NCBI RefSeq assembly: GCF_954871325.1
Contig: NC_088776.1
Coordinates: forward strand, 42,054,569-42,118,568
Direction: 5' to 3'
DNA: 64,000 bases
Origin: Gordionus sp. m RMFG-2023
Taxonomy: Eukaryota > Nematomorpha > Gordioida > Chordodea > Parachordodidae
In this document: positions 34,105 through 45,720 of the stretch, one piece after another
Numbering within the stretch: position 1 is the first letter of the stretch
How the letters are laid out: each line of letters begins with the position of its first letter
Translations under genes and position numbers: made by a program
The notes under the pieces: model-generated
Seen by the model: the letters and a program-made list of their open reading frames with translations, nothing else
Told to the model about the DNA's origin: nothing
Databases searched by the model: none

Positions 34105-34560
34105 TGACTACCTTATTTATTGATTTGACTACCTATTGTGACGATTGTTTAATCCATTGAGATGACTCTATTTATATGACTACCTATTGTGACGATTGTT
34201 TAATCTATTGAGATGACTCTATTTATATGACTACCTATTGTGACGATTGCTTAACCTATGGAGATGACTACCTATTATGACTACCTAATCTATTGTGACT
34301 CCCTAATCTATTGTGGTGACTATCTAACCTATGGAGACTGCTTAACCTATGGAGATGACTACCTATTATGACTACCTTATCTATTGTGACTACCTAATCT
34401 ACTGAGATGACTATCTAACCTATGGAGACTGCGTAACCTAGGAGACTGCTTAAGCTATGGAGATGACTACCTATTATGACTACCTTATCTATTGTGACTA
34501 CCTAATCTACTGAGATGACTATCTAACCTATGGAGACTGCGTAACCTATGGAGATGACTA
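34105..34560 (+). repeat. Internal tandem repeats of the inner LTR element
   Basis: The words gactacctattgtgacgatt and gtttaatctattgagatgac then tctatttat form a ~49-bp unit repeated about three times. They pass into shorter variants with ctaacctatggagactgc. The array occupies where coding sequence would be expected. Confidence 0.8.
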
Positions 34561-35094
34561 AGAAGAAAAGTTATTAAAAATTAAAATTTTATGCCAGGAT
34601 AAAGGCATGTTATAAATTTTTAAAAATCACTAAAATGTTAAATTATAATGGATATATTTGAACACACAAAAAGCCTTTAAAAAATTTTTTACTTAAATTC
34701 TTAGTGAAATATTATTTTTTGATTTCTTGAATGATGACCAATTGTTGTAAATTAACAACTAATCCTAAAAATGAATTCTTAGATATAATTAAATATAAAT
34801 AATTATAAATCCTAAACAAGAAGATAAAACTTTAATTTTAAATATATTAAAGTGTAATTAAAACATATGAATTAAAAGGAATTGATTTAAATAACCCTTA
34901 TAAGTAATATTTAATATGATAAAAATGTTTTTGAAATAAAGCTTTTGAAGACAAAAGGTTATGTAAAAATTAAACATCATTATTTTAGAAAAATATTGTG
35001 TGAAATTTAAATTTTTTTTAAGAGAGGGAAATGTGCATAATATTTGCATATTTTAACCTCGGAGATTGAAAATAAATAAAAATAAATTAAATAT

Positions 35095-35245
35095 TAAAAC
35101 GCTACTAATTAAATATTGAAACGCTAAAAAATGTAAAACGCAAAAAAATGTAAAACGCAAAAAATGTAAAACGTAAAAAATGTAAAACGCAAAAAATATA
35201 AAACTCAAAAAATATAAAACGCTAAAAATATAAAACGCTATGATT
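35095..35245 (+). repeat. ~16-bp tandem repeat aaaaaatgtaaaacgc
   Basis: About nine variants of the unit aaaaaatgtaaaacgc occur (later ones aaaaatataaaacgct), inside the inner LTR element. Confidence 0.75.
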
Positions 35246-37959
35246 AATAAAAAATAATATAATAATCATTATGATTTATCATTCCTTATTTTATTCCTTA
35301 TTCCATAAATTATCATTCCTTATTACATATTTTTCCGAAATTCAAAATTTTATTCGTGCATATTATTCATATATTTGATCAACTATTCCAAATTACATAT
35401 TCCGATTTATTCCAAATTCCAATAATCGACTGGATTAATTATGAAACATGATAATAACAATTTTGAGAAATGTGAACAACATACGATAAGGATATCAAGC
35501 CAACGATAACGTTCAACGATTTTATCAAACCTACGCGATTGATTCAAGCCTACAAAAAAAACGTACAAACTCACGCAACTCTAATAAACGATTTTATCAA
35601 ACCTACGTGATAGAATCAAGCCTACGAGAACATTTGAGACTTATGCGCTAACCAAGATGAAACCGAGTACAATCTAAACGGGAAAAAACTTCTGGGACAA
35701 CAAGCTCTCGATGACTGCTGAGAAGAAGCTTAGTTCTTTGTAGAAGAGGGGGAATGTTGATTGATTATATATTTAAATAAATTTAAATTTGAATAGTTAA
35801 TTTTAGTTTTATTTGAATATTGTTTATTTTTAAAATATATTAACGTTGATTGTTTAATATGTTAAAAACTTTATATATATAGATACTAAAAAGAAATAAT
35901 ATATATAATAAAATTTGATTTAAAAAAGAATTAATTTAAATAGTTTCTTAAATCTAAAACACTTTCTTTTAGATTAAGATTAATTGAATCAGAATAAATT
36001 TATCAAATATTGAATATAAATAAAATAAATAATTGGTCGCGTTTTATTTTTATTTTATATTATATATATTTTGTGTTTTAGATAATAGAGTTTTACGTTT
36101 CTCAATTTTGCGTTTTATAAATAGATTTCCTAATATATCATTTATTTTTAATTACGCGTTTTTTTTTTAAAAATCAATATTATATTATGTATTTTTTTTT
36201 AATAAAAGATGATATGTACGTCTGTACATCCATCTCTCTCTTCAGAAATTTAAACTTTATGCCCTTATTTTTTAATTTAAAAAGTATTTTGAAATAATAA
36301 TTATTCATAAGATTGCTTTTAGTAAAAAATAATTTTTTGAGCCTCAAATTTTTAGAATAAGATCTCTTCATCACATCATTGAGTATTATTCTAGGATGAA
36401 AACGTTTAGTTTTTATATGACTTCTCTTAGTGATACTTTTAATTGTCTTCAAATTTATAGTCTCAATTTTTTTTATCGCATTTAGTGTTACTTATAAGAG
36501 TTTTTTTAATTTTATTATTTTCTTTAATCTTTGTTTCATTGTTTTCTTTAATGTTTATTTCCTTATTTTCTATAATCACGAATATTTCAAATTTTATTAT
36601 ATAATTTATCTCTTTTAGTTTAGAATCTCTTTCATTTTGAATATTTGGTTCTAATTCAATATATTTCAATTTTTTTTACTAAGAGATTTACAATTACAAT
36701 GATAATTTTTTTATTATAATGTGTTTCTTTATCATATTTATTGTCTAATTTACTATTTTCATAATAATTCTCATTATTAGATTTATTAAAATTTTTATTA
36801 CGAACATTTTTCTTATCATGGATTCACAGTTATGACATCTAAAGTTAAAATTTCTGTAGTCTCTACAATTACAATTTTCATAATATCTAAAATTATTATT
36901 ATTGCAATTTTTTTTATAATTAATATCATATCTTTTAACAAAGTTTCGCCCAAAGTTGTTTTTAAAATGCTCATTAGGTTTATAATCGTTGTAATTTCTT
37001 TTGTTATAATTATTATTTCTATTATTTCATAATAACCTATGTGACTAGTATTATAATTTTTTTTAGACTGAATTTTGTCAATATGAAATCTATAATGATC
37101 CGGGAATTGAATTAAATATGGCTTATCTACATAATATTTTTTAATTATAGCTAAGAATTTATCTTTAGGTAATTCAGTTAATTCCCACATTTGGTCATAA
37201 TCCCAAATCAAAAATACGAAAAATATCAATGGGTAGGTCATCAATACATTTAACTGTTAATTCATTATTAAGTAAATATTTTCTAAGGTTATCTAAGGTT
37301 ATCTAAGGTTATCTAAGTATTCATAATGTTCATTATGACTGATTTATATTTAAATTTTTTATTAAATTATTTTATTAAGTTATATTGGAATTTTATAATA
37401 ACTTTTTTTAAACTTTTTATATTTTTTTTTACGTGGATTTAGAATATTTTATAATTCACCATTGGTTTTACTACATAGAATTCATAAATTATTGTCTAAC
37501 TATCATATTGGTTCTTCTAAGTTCATATACCCAATTTTAATGATCATTTCCATTTATAACAACTCCATTATCCATAATAGATTCGTCTAGTTTGATATTA
37601 AGTTTAGTCATTCTCCTTCCCAATTGATCGGCATATGCACAATATATATGAGATTTTTTTTATATATCATTGTGAGTTATCGTTTCGGAGCCGGGGCACC
37701 ATGTTATATAGGTGATAACAGTGGTGAAAGTTAGCGGTGGAGATTTTAATAATAATTTTATTCTAAAACTAAAAATGTTACTTTCAAATATAAAATAAGG
37801 TATATATATATATATATATATGTATTATAAAAAACAATTTAAACGAAATATCATATTAAAGGCTATAAAAAACAATTTAAGTTAAATAAAAAATCAATCG
37901 ATCAACAAACTTTTACATTCTTTCTTTCAAATTATTGTTTAAGATTTATGCATTTATTT

Positions 37960-38092
37960 TTGAGGGTCAGGGAGTGGGGGAGGACTAAGGGGGATATTTT
38001 TTATTAGCTTAAAATGATATTCACAAAAAGTCATAAATTTCTGAAGAGGGGGGAGGATTTCCCCTTGCTCCCCCCCCATAGCTACGCCTATA
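37960..38092. repeat. Transposon end with G and C runs and GCTACGCCTAT
   Basis: The stretch has gaagaggggggaggatttcc then a C run and atagctacgcctat. It is of the same class as the ends at 3899, 25575 and 27666. It lies just outside the outer LTR element. Confidence 0.4.
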
Positions 38093-38116
38093 TATAGTTG
38101 ATATTCTTCTATTATA

Positions 38117-38493
38117 TAGAATTAGTTACAAAATACTAGGTAAAATTCCACTTTTATAGACATATTTGACAGTTAGAGAAAATATTACAACTAATATTTT
38201 AACAAATTTTACTTATCAATGCTCTTGATAATAAATATAGCAACAATTTGCATTCAATTATTTAACGCCATCTATTTATTTTTAATAAAAAAAGGATAAT
38301 AAAATTAATCTTCATATTATTCATTCTACAATATCTTTAATAGATATTTTCTGATGTCCTTATCAATATTTTATAGTTTTCTGTAAAATATATAATTCGC
38401 TATTTTTACTTTTATTAAGATAAATAAATTAAAATTACTCACTTTATAAAAAATTATATATGATATATTATATTATTTAGTAATTTTATGGAT
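38117..38493 (+). repeat. Dispersed repeat DR, copy 3
   Basis: It is co-linear with 32262-32820 from gaattagttacaaaatacta to ttagtaattttatggatcta. One ~150-bp segment is absent between aatataattcgctat and ttaagataaataaattaaaa. Confidence 0.8.
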
Positions 38494-38844
38494 CTATTAC
38501 ACTGTATGACAAATTTCGATTTGATTTTTCGGGAGAAAATAAATAAAACATGTTTTAAGACAGTTTTTTATGCATATGCTAAATCCGCTGTCAGTTTTTT
38601 TCTGCACGTCAGGTTCTTTATTTATTTTAGGTTAGAGTGGCCAAAAAGGTCATTTTTAGCACTTTTTGAAGGTTTATAACTTCGATTCTAATAATCCCTA
38701 CAACTAAAAAAATATCTTAATTTTTGCAGCAAACCTTCCTTATTATTATACATTTTTTTTTATAAAATCCTAACTCAATTTTTAAACAACCTATAATTTT
38801 TAAATATACCTTTATTTATAAAATCTTTTTTAATATAGCTTACT
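38494..38844. other. A/T-rich stretch between repeat DR and an ORF relic
   Basis: Nothing is firmly recognised. It may hold decayed 3' coding sequence of the relic at 38845-39520. Confidence 0.3.
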
Positions 38845-39520
38845 TTACGCGATTTTTTTCAAGAACGTTGGGACGATCCTCCCATTCAGATACTGTATAA
38901 TGTTTAAGAGTTTCTCTGGAATTCCAGAGACAAAGAAAACACGAATGCTTGGTGTAGCCTAACTGAAGGCCCGTCAGGATTGCTATCATTTTTAGATCGC
39001 AGCATATCTTAAATTCGTATGGAATAATTTATTTTTGACAATAAATATTTCATATTTTCATATGATTCATTTAACTGGTTGGAAGGCGATGGGAATTGAT
39101 GGCTTAGAATTTCCGTTATGAAGCAAAACCTTTCAAGCTGTTTTTGCTTGAATCGATGAACAAGCGCCATTCATCGGGCACCAATTCAATATTAAGTTGT
39201 AAAAAAGTTGACCTAGATTGTTGGAATAATATAAAAAATTTTCGTAAGAGAATAAATTTTTAAACGATGCTCCACGGAATAGGTATGAAGTTCCAACCAT
39301 TTTTTTAAATTTTAAAATCATTAAGCATTGAGGCTAAAAATTTGGACTTTCTTTTTGAAAGTTGTAAATTTCTGGTTATGTCATTTAGTTGCTCTTGTGA
39401 CATAAATGGCGAATCCTCTTCGCGATGATACTTAAGATCAATATTGTCATTGTCCTGGCAACGTAATTTTTCCAGCTGCGAACTATTAAAAAAAGAAACT
39501 GTTGTATGCATATTATATTT
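38845..39520 (-). pseudogene. Relic of an unassigned invertebrate mobile-ORF family
   Basis: Minus-strand pieces in order: SPFMSQEQLNDITRNLQLSK then RKSKFLASMLNDFKI; ELVPDEWRLFIDSSKNSLK; and LQLGYTKHSCFLCLWNSRET then LKHYTVSEWEDRPNVLEKNR. I recall this order (LNDLVRDLxLSK, EWRLFIDSSKxSLK, GYTKxxCFLCxWDSR) from long uncharacterised ORFs that recur in many invertebrate genomes and behave like mobile-element genes. I cannot give a superfamily. The CFLC pair with a downstream His suggests a zinc-binding site. Frame changes between and inside blocks show that it is dead. Confidence 0.65.
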
Positions 39521-40758
39521 TACCGGACAAACAACCGACGAAATTTCAGGATAACGAATTTTCCTCTTATTTTTTTGTTAAACCTAAATGTACTAATCGA
39601 GCAAAAATAACAATCCCACGAATGATTTCTTGCTACGTGCCAAAATGCAGGTTTCGATTAAGGCAAGTATGACCGTTTTCCATTTATTCATGAATTAAAA
39701 GAATTATAAAATGTTTTACATATGAAATTAGGGGCAAATGGTTTATCCAAATCGCAGAGTGGAATATTGTAATAAATTTCATAAATCCTTTGAATGATTG
39801 GAGAAATTGGACATTTTTTAGCCCGCACAGATGTAACAAAATTTAAAGACACACTTTAAACAAGGGGACCTCGGCATTAATTTTTTGTAGAATATTATAT
39901 AAGGAGGGAATTTGAATAATATTTAAATTCCAATTTTTAAAAAAAATTAATGAAAGAAATTAAATTTTTATGAAAAATTAAGCGCGAAAAAAAATAATTC
40001 TTCTCCTTTCTTCCTATTCGTTATTTGGCATTATTATTTATTGCCCATACTACATTTTCAAGGTACTATATTGGAAAATCATATATTTTGATATAAATTG
40101 ATTAAAAAAACAAATATTCTTAAATACATCTAAAAAAGATAAATATTAATATAAAATATGAAATATGAAAAAATTACCAATTATTGCATTTTAAATGAAT
40201 TTTGCTTCAAAAATGCTCAATTCAAAAAGAGTACAAATTAAAAAAGTGGGTACAGATACCTGATTTTGGTATAAATTGATAATGAATGCATAAAATATTA
40301 CTAAATACAACTAAAAAAGATAAATATTACCTTAATTTTGCTTTAAAAATGCTTTATGCAGAGAAAATTCAATAAAAGTGTACAAATTAAAAAGTTCGAA
40401 AATATCTGTACCAACTTTTTTAATTTATAGATTTTGGTTGAATTTTTAAGGCATAGAGTACTTTTGAAACATAATTAGAATTAATATATAATCTTGAGCA
40501 TATTTGAAGCAAAATTATATAAAATTTATCTTCTAAAGTTAATAATTTTGATAGTAATTTAAATTGAAAACTTAAGACCCCCAAAACAAAATTCTACTAT
40601 TTTTCTCAAAAACCAATCGATAAAAAATTATAAAAATTAGTATATTTATAAAGAAATATAGGTTTAACACTATCACCAATTTTCAGAGATTTTTATTCGA
40701 TACTTTTTAAAATATATCCGTATAAAGACCTAAATTTTACCATTTTTGAGATTTCGAA
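39521..40758. other. A/T-rich DNA with a degenerate ~180-bp duplication
   Basis: Around 40070-40440, two stretches share ataaattgat, ctaaaaaagataaatatta, attttgct(t)caaaaatgct and gtacaaattaaaaa(a)gt. This is a decayed direct repeat. A plus-strand ISCYVPKCRF near 39630 slightly recalls a THAP finger start but is not followed by the rest of one. Confidence 0.35.
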
Positions 40759-40939
40759 AAGTGTTGTTCGTGAACGAAGTTCGTTTTTTTGAAAAAAATG
40801 ATGAACGGCGTTCCTTTTATTTTTGACGAACTTTGAACTTGAACGCGTTCCTTTTTTATGACGAACGCGTTCGAATTTAACGTTCGTTCAATTTTAAAAA
40901 TATTTTTATTTTATTTATTAGAAAAATTTAATATTTCCG

Positions 40940-41694
40940 AATATTTTTAAAAAATGTATTATTTATATTTTTTTAAAAAATGTATTATTTATATTTTTTT
41001 AAAAAATGTATTATTTATATTTTTTTAAAAAATGTATTATTTATATTTTTTTAAAAAATGTATTATTTATATTTTTTTAAAAAATGTATTATTTATATTT
41101 TTTTAAAAAATGTATTATTTATATTTTTTTAAAAAATGTATTATTTATATTTTTTTAAAAAATGTATTATTTATATTTTTTTAAAAAATGTATTATTTAT
41201 ATTTTTTTAAAAAATGTATTATTTATATTTTTTTAAAAAATGTATTATTTATATTTTTTCAAAAAATGTATTATTTATATTTTTTCAAAAAATGTATTAT
41301 TTATATTTTTTCAAAAAATGTATTATTTATATTTTTTCAAAAAATGTATTATTTATATTTTTTCAAAAAATGTATTATTTATATTTTTTCAAAAAATGTA
41401 TTATTTATATTTTTTCAAAAAATGTATTATTTATATTTTTTCAAAAAATGTATTATTTATATTTTTTCAAAAAATGTATTATTTATATTTTTTCAAAAAA
41501 TGTATTATTTATATTTTTTCAAAAAATGTATTATTTATATTTTTTCAAAAAATGTATTATTTATATTTTTTCAAAAAATGTATTATTTATATTTTTTCAA
41601 AAAATGTATTATTTATATTTTTTCAAAAAATGTATTATTTATATTTTTTCAAAAAATGTATTATTTATATTTTTTCAAAAAATGTATTATTTAT
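40940..41694 (+). repeat. 26-bp minisatellite, left block (about 29 units)
   Basis: The unit is ttatatttttt(t/c)aaaaaatgtatta plus t. The first ~11 units have T and the later ~18 have C at the variable site, so expansion happened in at least two steps. Single-unit sequence occurs at the same place in hAT copy 1, which shows where the array came from. Long open frames here are an artefact of the repeat: a 26-bp unit stays open in all three forward frames. Confidence 0.95.
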
Positions 41695-42339
41695 CGCAAG
41701 GTCTAAAAGTCGAAAGGCTGCATGATACGAAAGGCTAAAAAATAATATTGAAAATAAAAATAACAAAGAAAATAATTAATGTGTAATTTGATTGATTTAT
41801 TACTTTTTTTACGAGAAAAATATTATAATAACATTACATTATAATATATTAAAAAAATGGAAAATTTAAGATCTTTTCAATTTTTTTATTAATTCTTTGA
41901 AATAAATTGCGGTTTTAATTTTATTAATTTTATTAATTTTTAATTTATATTTTTAATTAAATTATATTTATTTATTTAAAAAAAATGGAATATAATATAT
42001 TTAAAAAATGGAAATTTTAAGATCTTTTCAATTTTTTTATTAATTCTTTGAAATAAATTGCGGTTATATTTTTATTTTTATTAAATTTTTATTTTTAATT
42101 AAATTATATTTGGTTATTTTAAAAAAATGGATTATATTATTTCAATTTTTTTATTAATTCTTTGAAATAAATTGCGATTATAATTTTATTTAATTTCATT
42201 AATTTTTAATTTATATTTTTAATTAAATTATTTGGTTATTTTAAAATAATGGACTTTTTAAAATTATATGTATATTCTATTTAAGTTTTTTTTCAAAACT
42301 AAATTGATAGTAAGTATAACGATATTGTGAGTACTGGAT

Positions 42340-44265
42340 TAGGGAAAAGGCTAACATCTTATATGCAATTTTGAATATTTTTATATCATTATATCAGAAT
42401 TAAATTTCCTATCTAAATATGCTTTGATGTATTTTTTCACGTTATTGGTTCAAAAAATAAATTTTAAAAATTTTTTTGTGGTAAAAACGTTGGAAGGGAA
42501 ATAGCTAACATCTTATATGCAATTTTGAATATTTTTATATCATTCTACTCAGAATTAAATTTCCTATCCAATTATGCTTAGATGTATTTTTTTACGTTTC
42601 CGGTTCAAAAAATAACATTTTTGTCGCGAAAACGTTCGAAGGGAAAAGGCTTACATCTTAAGTTTAATTTTATAAATTTTTATATCATTGAACTCAGAAT
42701 TAAATTTCCTATCTAAATATGCTTTGATGTATTTTTTTACGTTATTGGTTCAAAAAATAAATTTAAAATATTTTTTTGTGGTAAAAACGTTGGAAGGGAA
42801 AAGGCTAACATCTTATATGCAATTTTGAATATTTTTATATCATTCTACTCAGAATTAAATTTCCTATCCAATTATGCTTAGATGTATTTTTTTACGTTTC
42901 CGGTTCAAAAAATAACATTTTTGTCGCGAAAACGTTCGAAGGGAAAAGGCTAACATCTTAAGTTTAATTTTATAAATTTTTATATCATTGAACTCAGAAT
43001 TAAATTTCCTATCTAAATATGCTTTGATGTATTTTTTTACGTTATCGGTTCAAAAAATAAATTTTAAAAATTTTTTTGTGGTAAAAACGTTGGAAGGGAA
43101 AAGGCTAACATCTTATATGCAATTTTGAATATTTTTATATCATTCTACTCAGAATTAAATTTCCTATCCAATTATGCTTAGATGTATTTTTTTACGTTTC
43201 CGATTCAAAAAATAACATTTTTGTCGCGAAAACGTTCGAAGGGAAAAGGCTAACATCTTAAGTTTAATTTTATAAATTTTTATATCATTGAACTCAGAAT
43301 TAAATTTCCTATCTAAATATGCTTTGATGTATTTTTTTACGTTATCGGTTCAAAAAATATATTTTAATAATTTTTTTGTGGTAAAAACGTTGGAAGGGAA
43401 AAGGCTAACATCTTATATGCAATTTTGAATATTTTTATATCATTTTACTCAGAATTAAATTTCCTATCCAATTATGCTTAGATGTATTTTTTTACGTTTC
43501 CGGTTCAAAAAATAACATTTTTGTCGCGAAAACGTTCGAAGGGAAAAGGCTAACATCTTAAGTTTAATTTTATAAATTTTTATATCATTGAACTCAGAAT
43601 TAAATTTCCTATCTAAATATGCTTTGATGTATTTTTTTACGTTATTGGTTCAAAAAATAAATTTAAAAAATTTTTTTGTGGTAAAAACGTTGGAAGGGAA
43701 AAGGCTAACATCTTATATGCAATTTTGAATATTTTTATATCATTCTACTCAGAATTAAATTTCCTATCCAATTATGCTTAGATGTATTTTTTTACGTTTC
43801 CGGTTCAAAAAATAACATTTTTGTCGCGAAAACGTTCGAAGGGAAAAGCCTAACATCTTAAGTTTAATTTTATAAATTTTTATATCATTGAACTCAGAAT
43901 TAAATTTCCTATCTAAATATGCTTTGATGTATTTTTTACGTTATTGGTTCAAAAAATAAATTTAAAATATTTTTTTGTGGTAAAAACGTTGGAAGGGAAA
44001 AGGCTAACATCTTATATGCAATTTTGAATATTTTTATATCATTCTACTCAGAATTAAATTTCCTATCCAATTATGCTTAGATGTATTTTTTTACGTTTCC
44101 GGTTCAAAAAATAACATTTTTGTCGCGAAAACGTTCGAAGGGAAAAGGCTAACATCTTAAGTTTAATTTTATAAATTTTTATATCATTGAACTCAGAATT
44201 AAATTTCCTATCTAAATATGCTTTGATGTATTTTTTTACGTTATCGGTTCAAAAAATAAATTTTA
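42340..44265 (+). repeat. 300-bp dimeric satellite, forward arm (about 6.4 units)
   Basis: Each 300-bp unit consists of two related ~150-bp monomers: one with gtggtaaaaacgttggaaggg-like sequence and atatgcaattttgaat, the other with gtcgcgaaaacgttcgaagg and aagtttaattttataaat. Both share ctcagaattaaatttcctat and a gatgtattttttacg core. Units begin near 42491, 42791, 43091, 43391, 43691 and 43990 and differ by only a few bases, which points to recent amplification. Confidence 0.95.
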
Positions 44266-44267
44266 AT

Positions 44268-45080
44268 AAATTCTGAGTAGAATGATATAAAAATATTCAA
44301 AATTGCATATAAGATGTTAGCCTTTTCCCTTCCAACGTTTTTACCACAAAAAAATTTTTAAAATTTATTTTTTGAACCGATAACGTAAAAAATTACATCA
44401 AAGCATATTTAGATAGGAAATTTAATTCTGAGTTCAATGATATAAAAATTTATAAAATTAAACTTAAGATGTTAGCCTTTTCCTTTCGAACGTTTTCGCG
44501 ACAAAAATGTTATTTTTTGAACCGGAAGCGTAAAAAAATACATCTAAGCATAATTGGATAGGAAATATAATTCTGAGTAGAATGATATAAAAATATTCAA
44601 AATTGCATATAAGATGTTAGCCTTTTCCCTTCCAACGTTTTTACCACAAAAAAATTTTATTTTTTGAACCGATAACGTAAAAAATTACATCAAAGCATAT
44701 TTAGATAGGAAATTTAATTCTGAGTTCAATGATATAAAAATTTATAAAATTAAACTTAAGATGTTAGCCTTTTCCCTTCGAACGTTTTCGCGACAAAAAT
44801 GTTGGTTTTTGAACCGGAAACGTAAAAAAATACATCTAAGCATAATTGGATAAGAAATTTAATTCTGAGTAGAATGATATAAAAATATTCAAAATTGCAT
44901 ATAAGATGTTAGCTATTTCCCTTCCAACGTTTTTACCACAAAAAAATTTTTTAAATTTATTTTGAACCAATAACGTGAAAAAATACATCAAAGCATATTT
45001 AGATAGGAAATTTAATTCTGATATAATGATATAAAAATATTCAAAATTGCATATAAGATGTTAGCCTTTTCCCTAATCCA
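44268..45080 (-). repeat. 300-bp dimeric satellite, reverse arm (about 2.7 units)
   Basis: These are the same monomers in reverse orientation, with slightly more variation (for example gttggtttttgaaccgg). The unequal copy number against the forward arm (6.4) suggests unequal exchange or slippage after the inverted repeat formed. Confidence 0.95.
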
Positions 45081-45720
45081 GTACTCACAATATCGTTATA
45101 CTTACTATCAATTTAGTTTTGAAAAAAAACTTAAATAGAATATACATATAATTTTAAAAAGTCCATTATTTTAAAATAACTAAATAATTTAATTAAAAAT
45201 ATAAATTAAAAATTAATGAAATTAAATAAAATTATAATCGCAATTTATTTCAAAGAATTAATAAAAAAATTGAAATATTATAATCCATTTTTTTAAAATA
45301 ACCAAATATAATTTAATTAAAAATAAAAATTTAATAAAAATAAAAATATAACCGCAATTTATTTCAAAGAATTAATAAAAAAATTGAAAAGATCTTAAAA
45401 TTTCCATTTTTTAAATATATTATATTCCATTTTTTTTAAATAAATAAATATAATTTAATTAAAAATATAAATTAAAAATTAATAAAATTAATAAAATTAA
45501 AACCGCAATTTATTTCAAAGAATTAATAAAAAAATTGAAAAGATCTTAAAATTTCCATTTTTTTAATATATTATAATGTAATGTTATTATAATATTTTTC
45601 TCGTAAAAAAAGTAATAAATCAATCAAATTACACATTAATTATTTTCTTTGTTATTTTTATTTTCAATATTATTTTTTAGCCTTTCGTATCATGCAGCCT
45701 TTCGACTTATAGACCTACCC

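Larger units (their letters stand above)
33481..35971 (+). mobile_element. LTR retrotransposon fossil (inner), inserted in the outer one
   Basis: Two 217-bp LTRs (33481-33697 and 35755-35971) are nearly identical and are flanked by a perfect 5-bp duplication gatta (33476-33480 and 35972-35976). A primer-binding site beginning TGGTGCCCCGG follows the left LTR at 33698, and the purine tract gaagaggggg precedes the right one at about 35743. The internal 2.06 kb holds tandem repeats instead of recognisable gag or pol, so this is a short non-autonomous element. It lies in the opposite orientation to its host element. The close LTR match indicates a fairly young insertion. Confidence 0.88.
32956..37907 (-). 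mobile_element. LTR retrotransposon fossil (outer), minus strand
   Basis: Two direct repeats of about 207 bp (32956-33163 and 37702-37907) start TGTTATATAGG and end CGATCAACA on the plus strand. They are flanked by a perfect 5-bp duplication aactt (32951-32955 and 37908-37912). Read on the minus strand, the left LTR (37702-37907) is followed by a primer-binding site beginning TGGTGCCCCGG (37701 down), and a purine tract precedes the right LTR (about 33180-33164). Without the younger LTR element inside it (33481-35971) it is only about 2.5 kb. It contains at most a gag-like stretch at about 36180-37250 and no recognisable pol, so it is broken or was non-autonomous. Superfamily not assigned; the LTRs differ at several sites, so it is older than the inner element. 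Confidence 0.85.
41695..45720. mobile_element. 4,026-bp palindromic foldback element with satellite arms
   Basis: The element begins CGCAAGGTCTAAAAGTCG and its reversed right end is GGGTAGGTCTATAAGTCG. The next several hundred bases of the arms are almost identical. It is flanked by attatttat (41686-41694 and 45721-45729), a possible 9-bp duplication. Since the target is a minisatellite containing that word, this is not proof. Each arm has three parts: a unique outer part (about 640 bp, with a threefold gaaataaattgcg-containing repeat), then a 300-bp dimeric satellite, then the turn at about 44266 with practically no spacer. No ORF of its own is evident. A 9-bp duplication and long inverted ends would fit Mutator-like foldback elements, which I infer only. 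Confidence 0.85.

Noticed and set aside
36430-37040. Plus-strand open frames rich in Ile/Phe that look like membrane proteins
   Set aside because: They are the complement of A/T-rich sequence inside the minus-strand LTR fossil; the hydrophobic look comes from T-rich codons.
27666-38092. One giant element between ATAGGCGTAGC and GCTACGCCTAT
   Set aside because: The 11-bp ends are inverted and exact, but the flanks show no target duplication, and such ends are common here, so pairing them is not justified.
39600-39860. THAP zinc finger beginning ISCYVPKCRF
   Set aside because: Only the first Cys-x4-Cys fits; a stop follows soon and the later Cys-x2-His part is missing.
41188-41738. Three long overlapping plus-strand open frames (161-174 codons)
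   Set aside because: They are translations of a 26-bp tandem repeat in its three phases, with no non-repetitive sequence.
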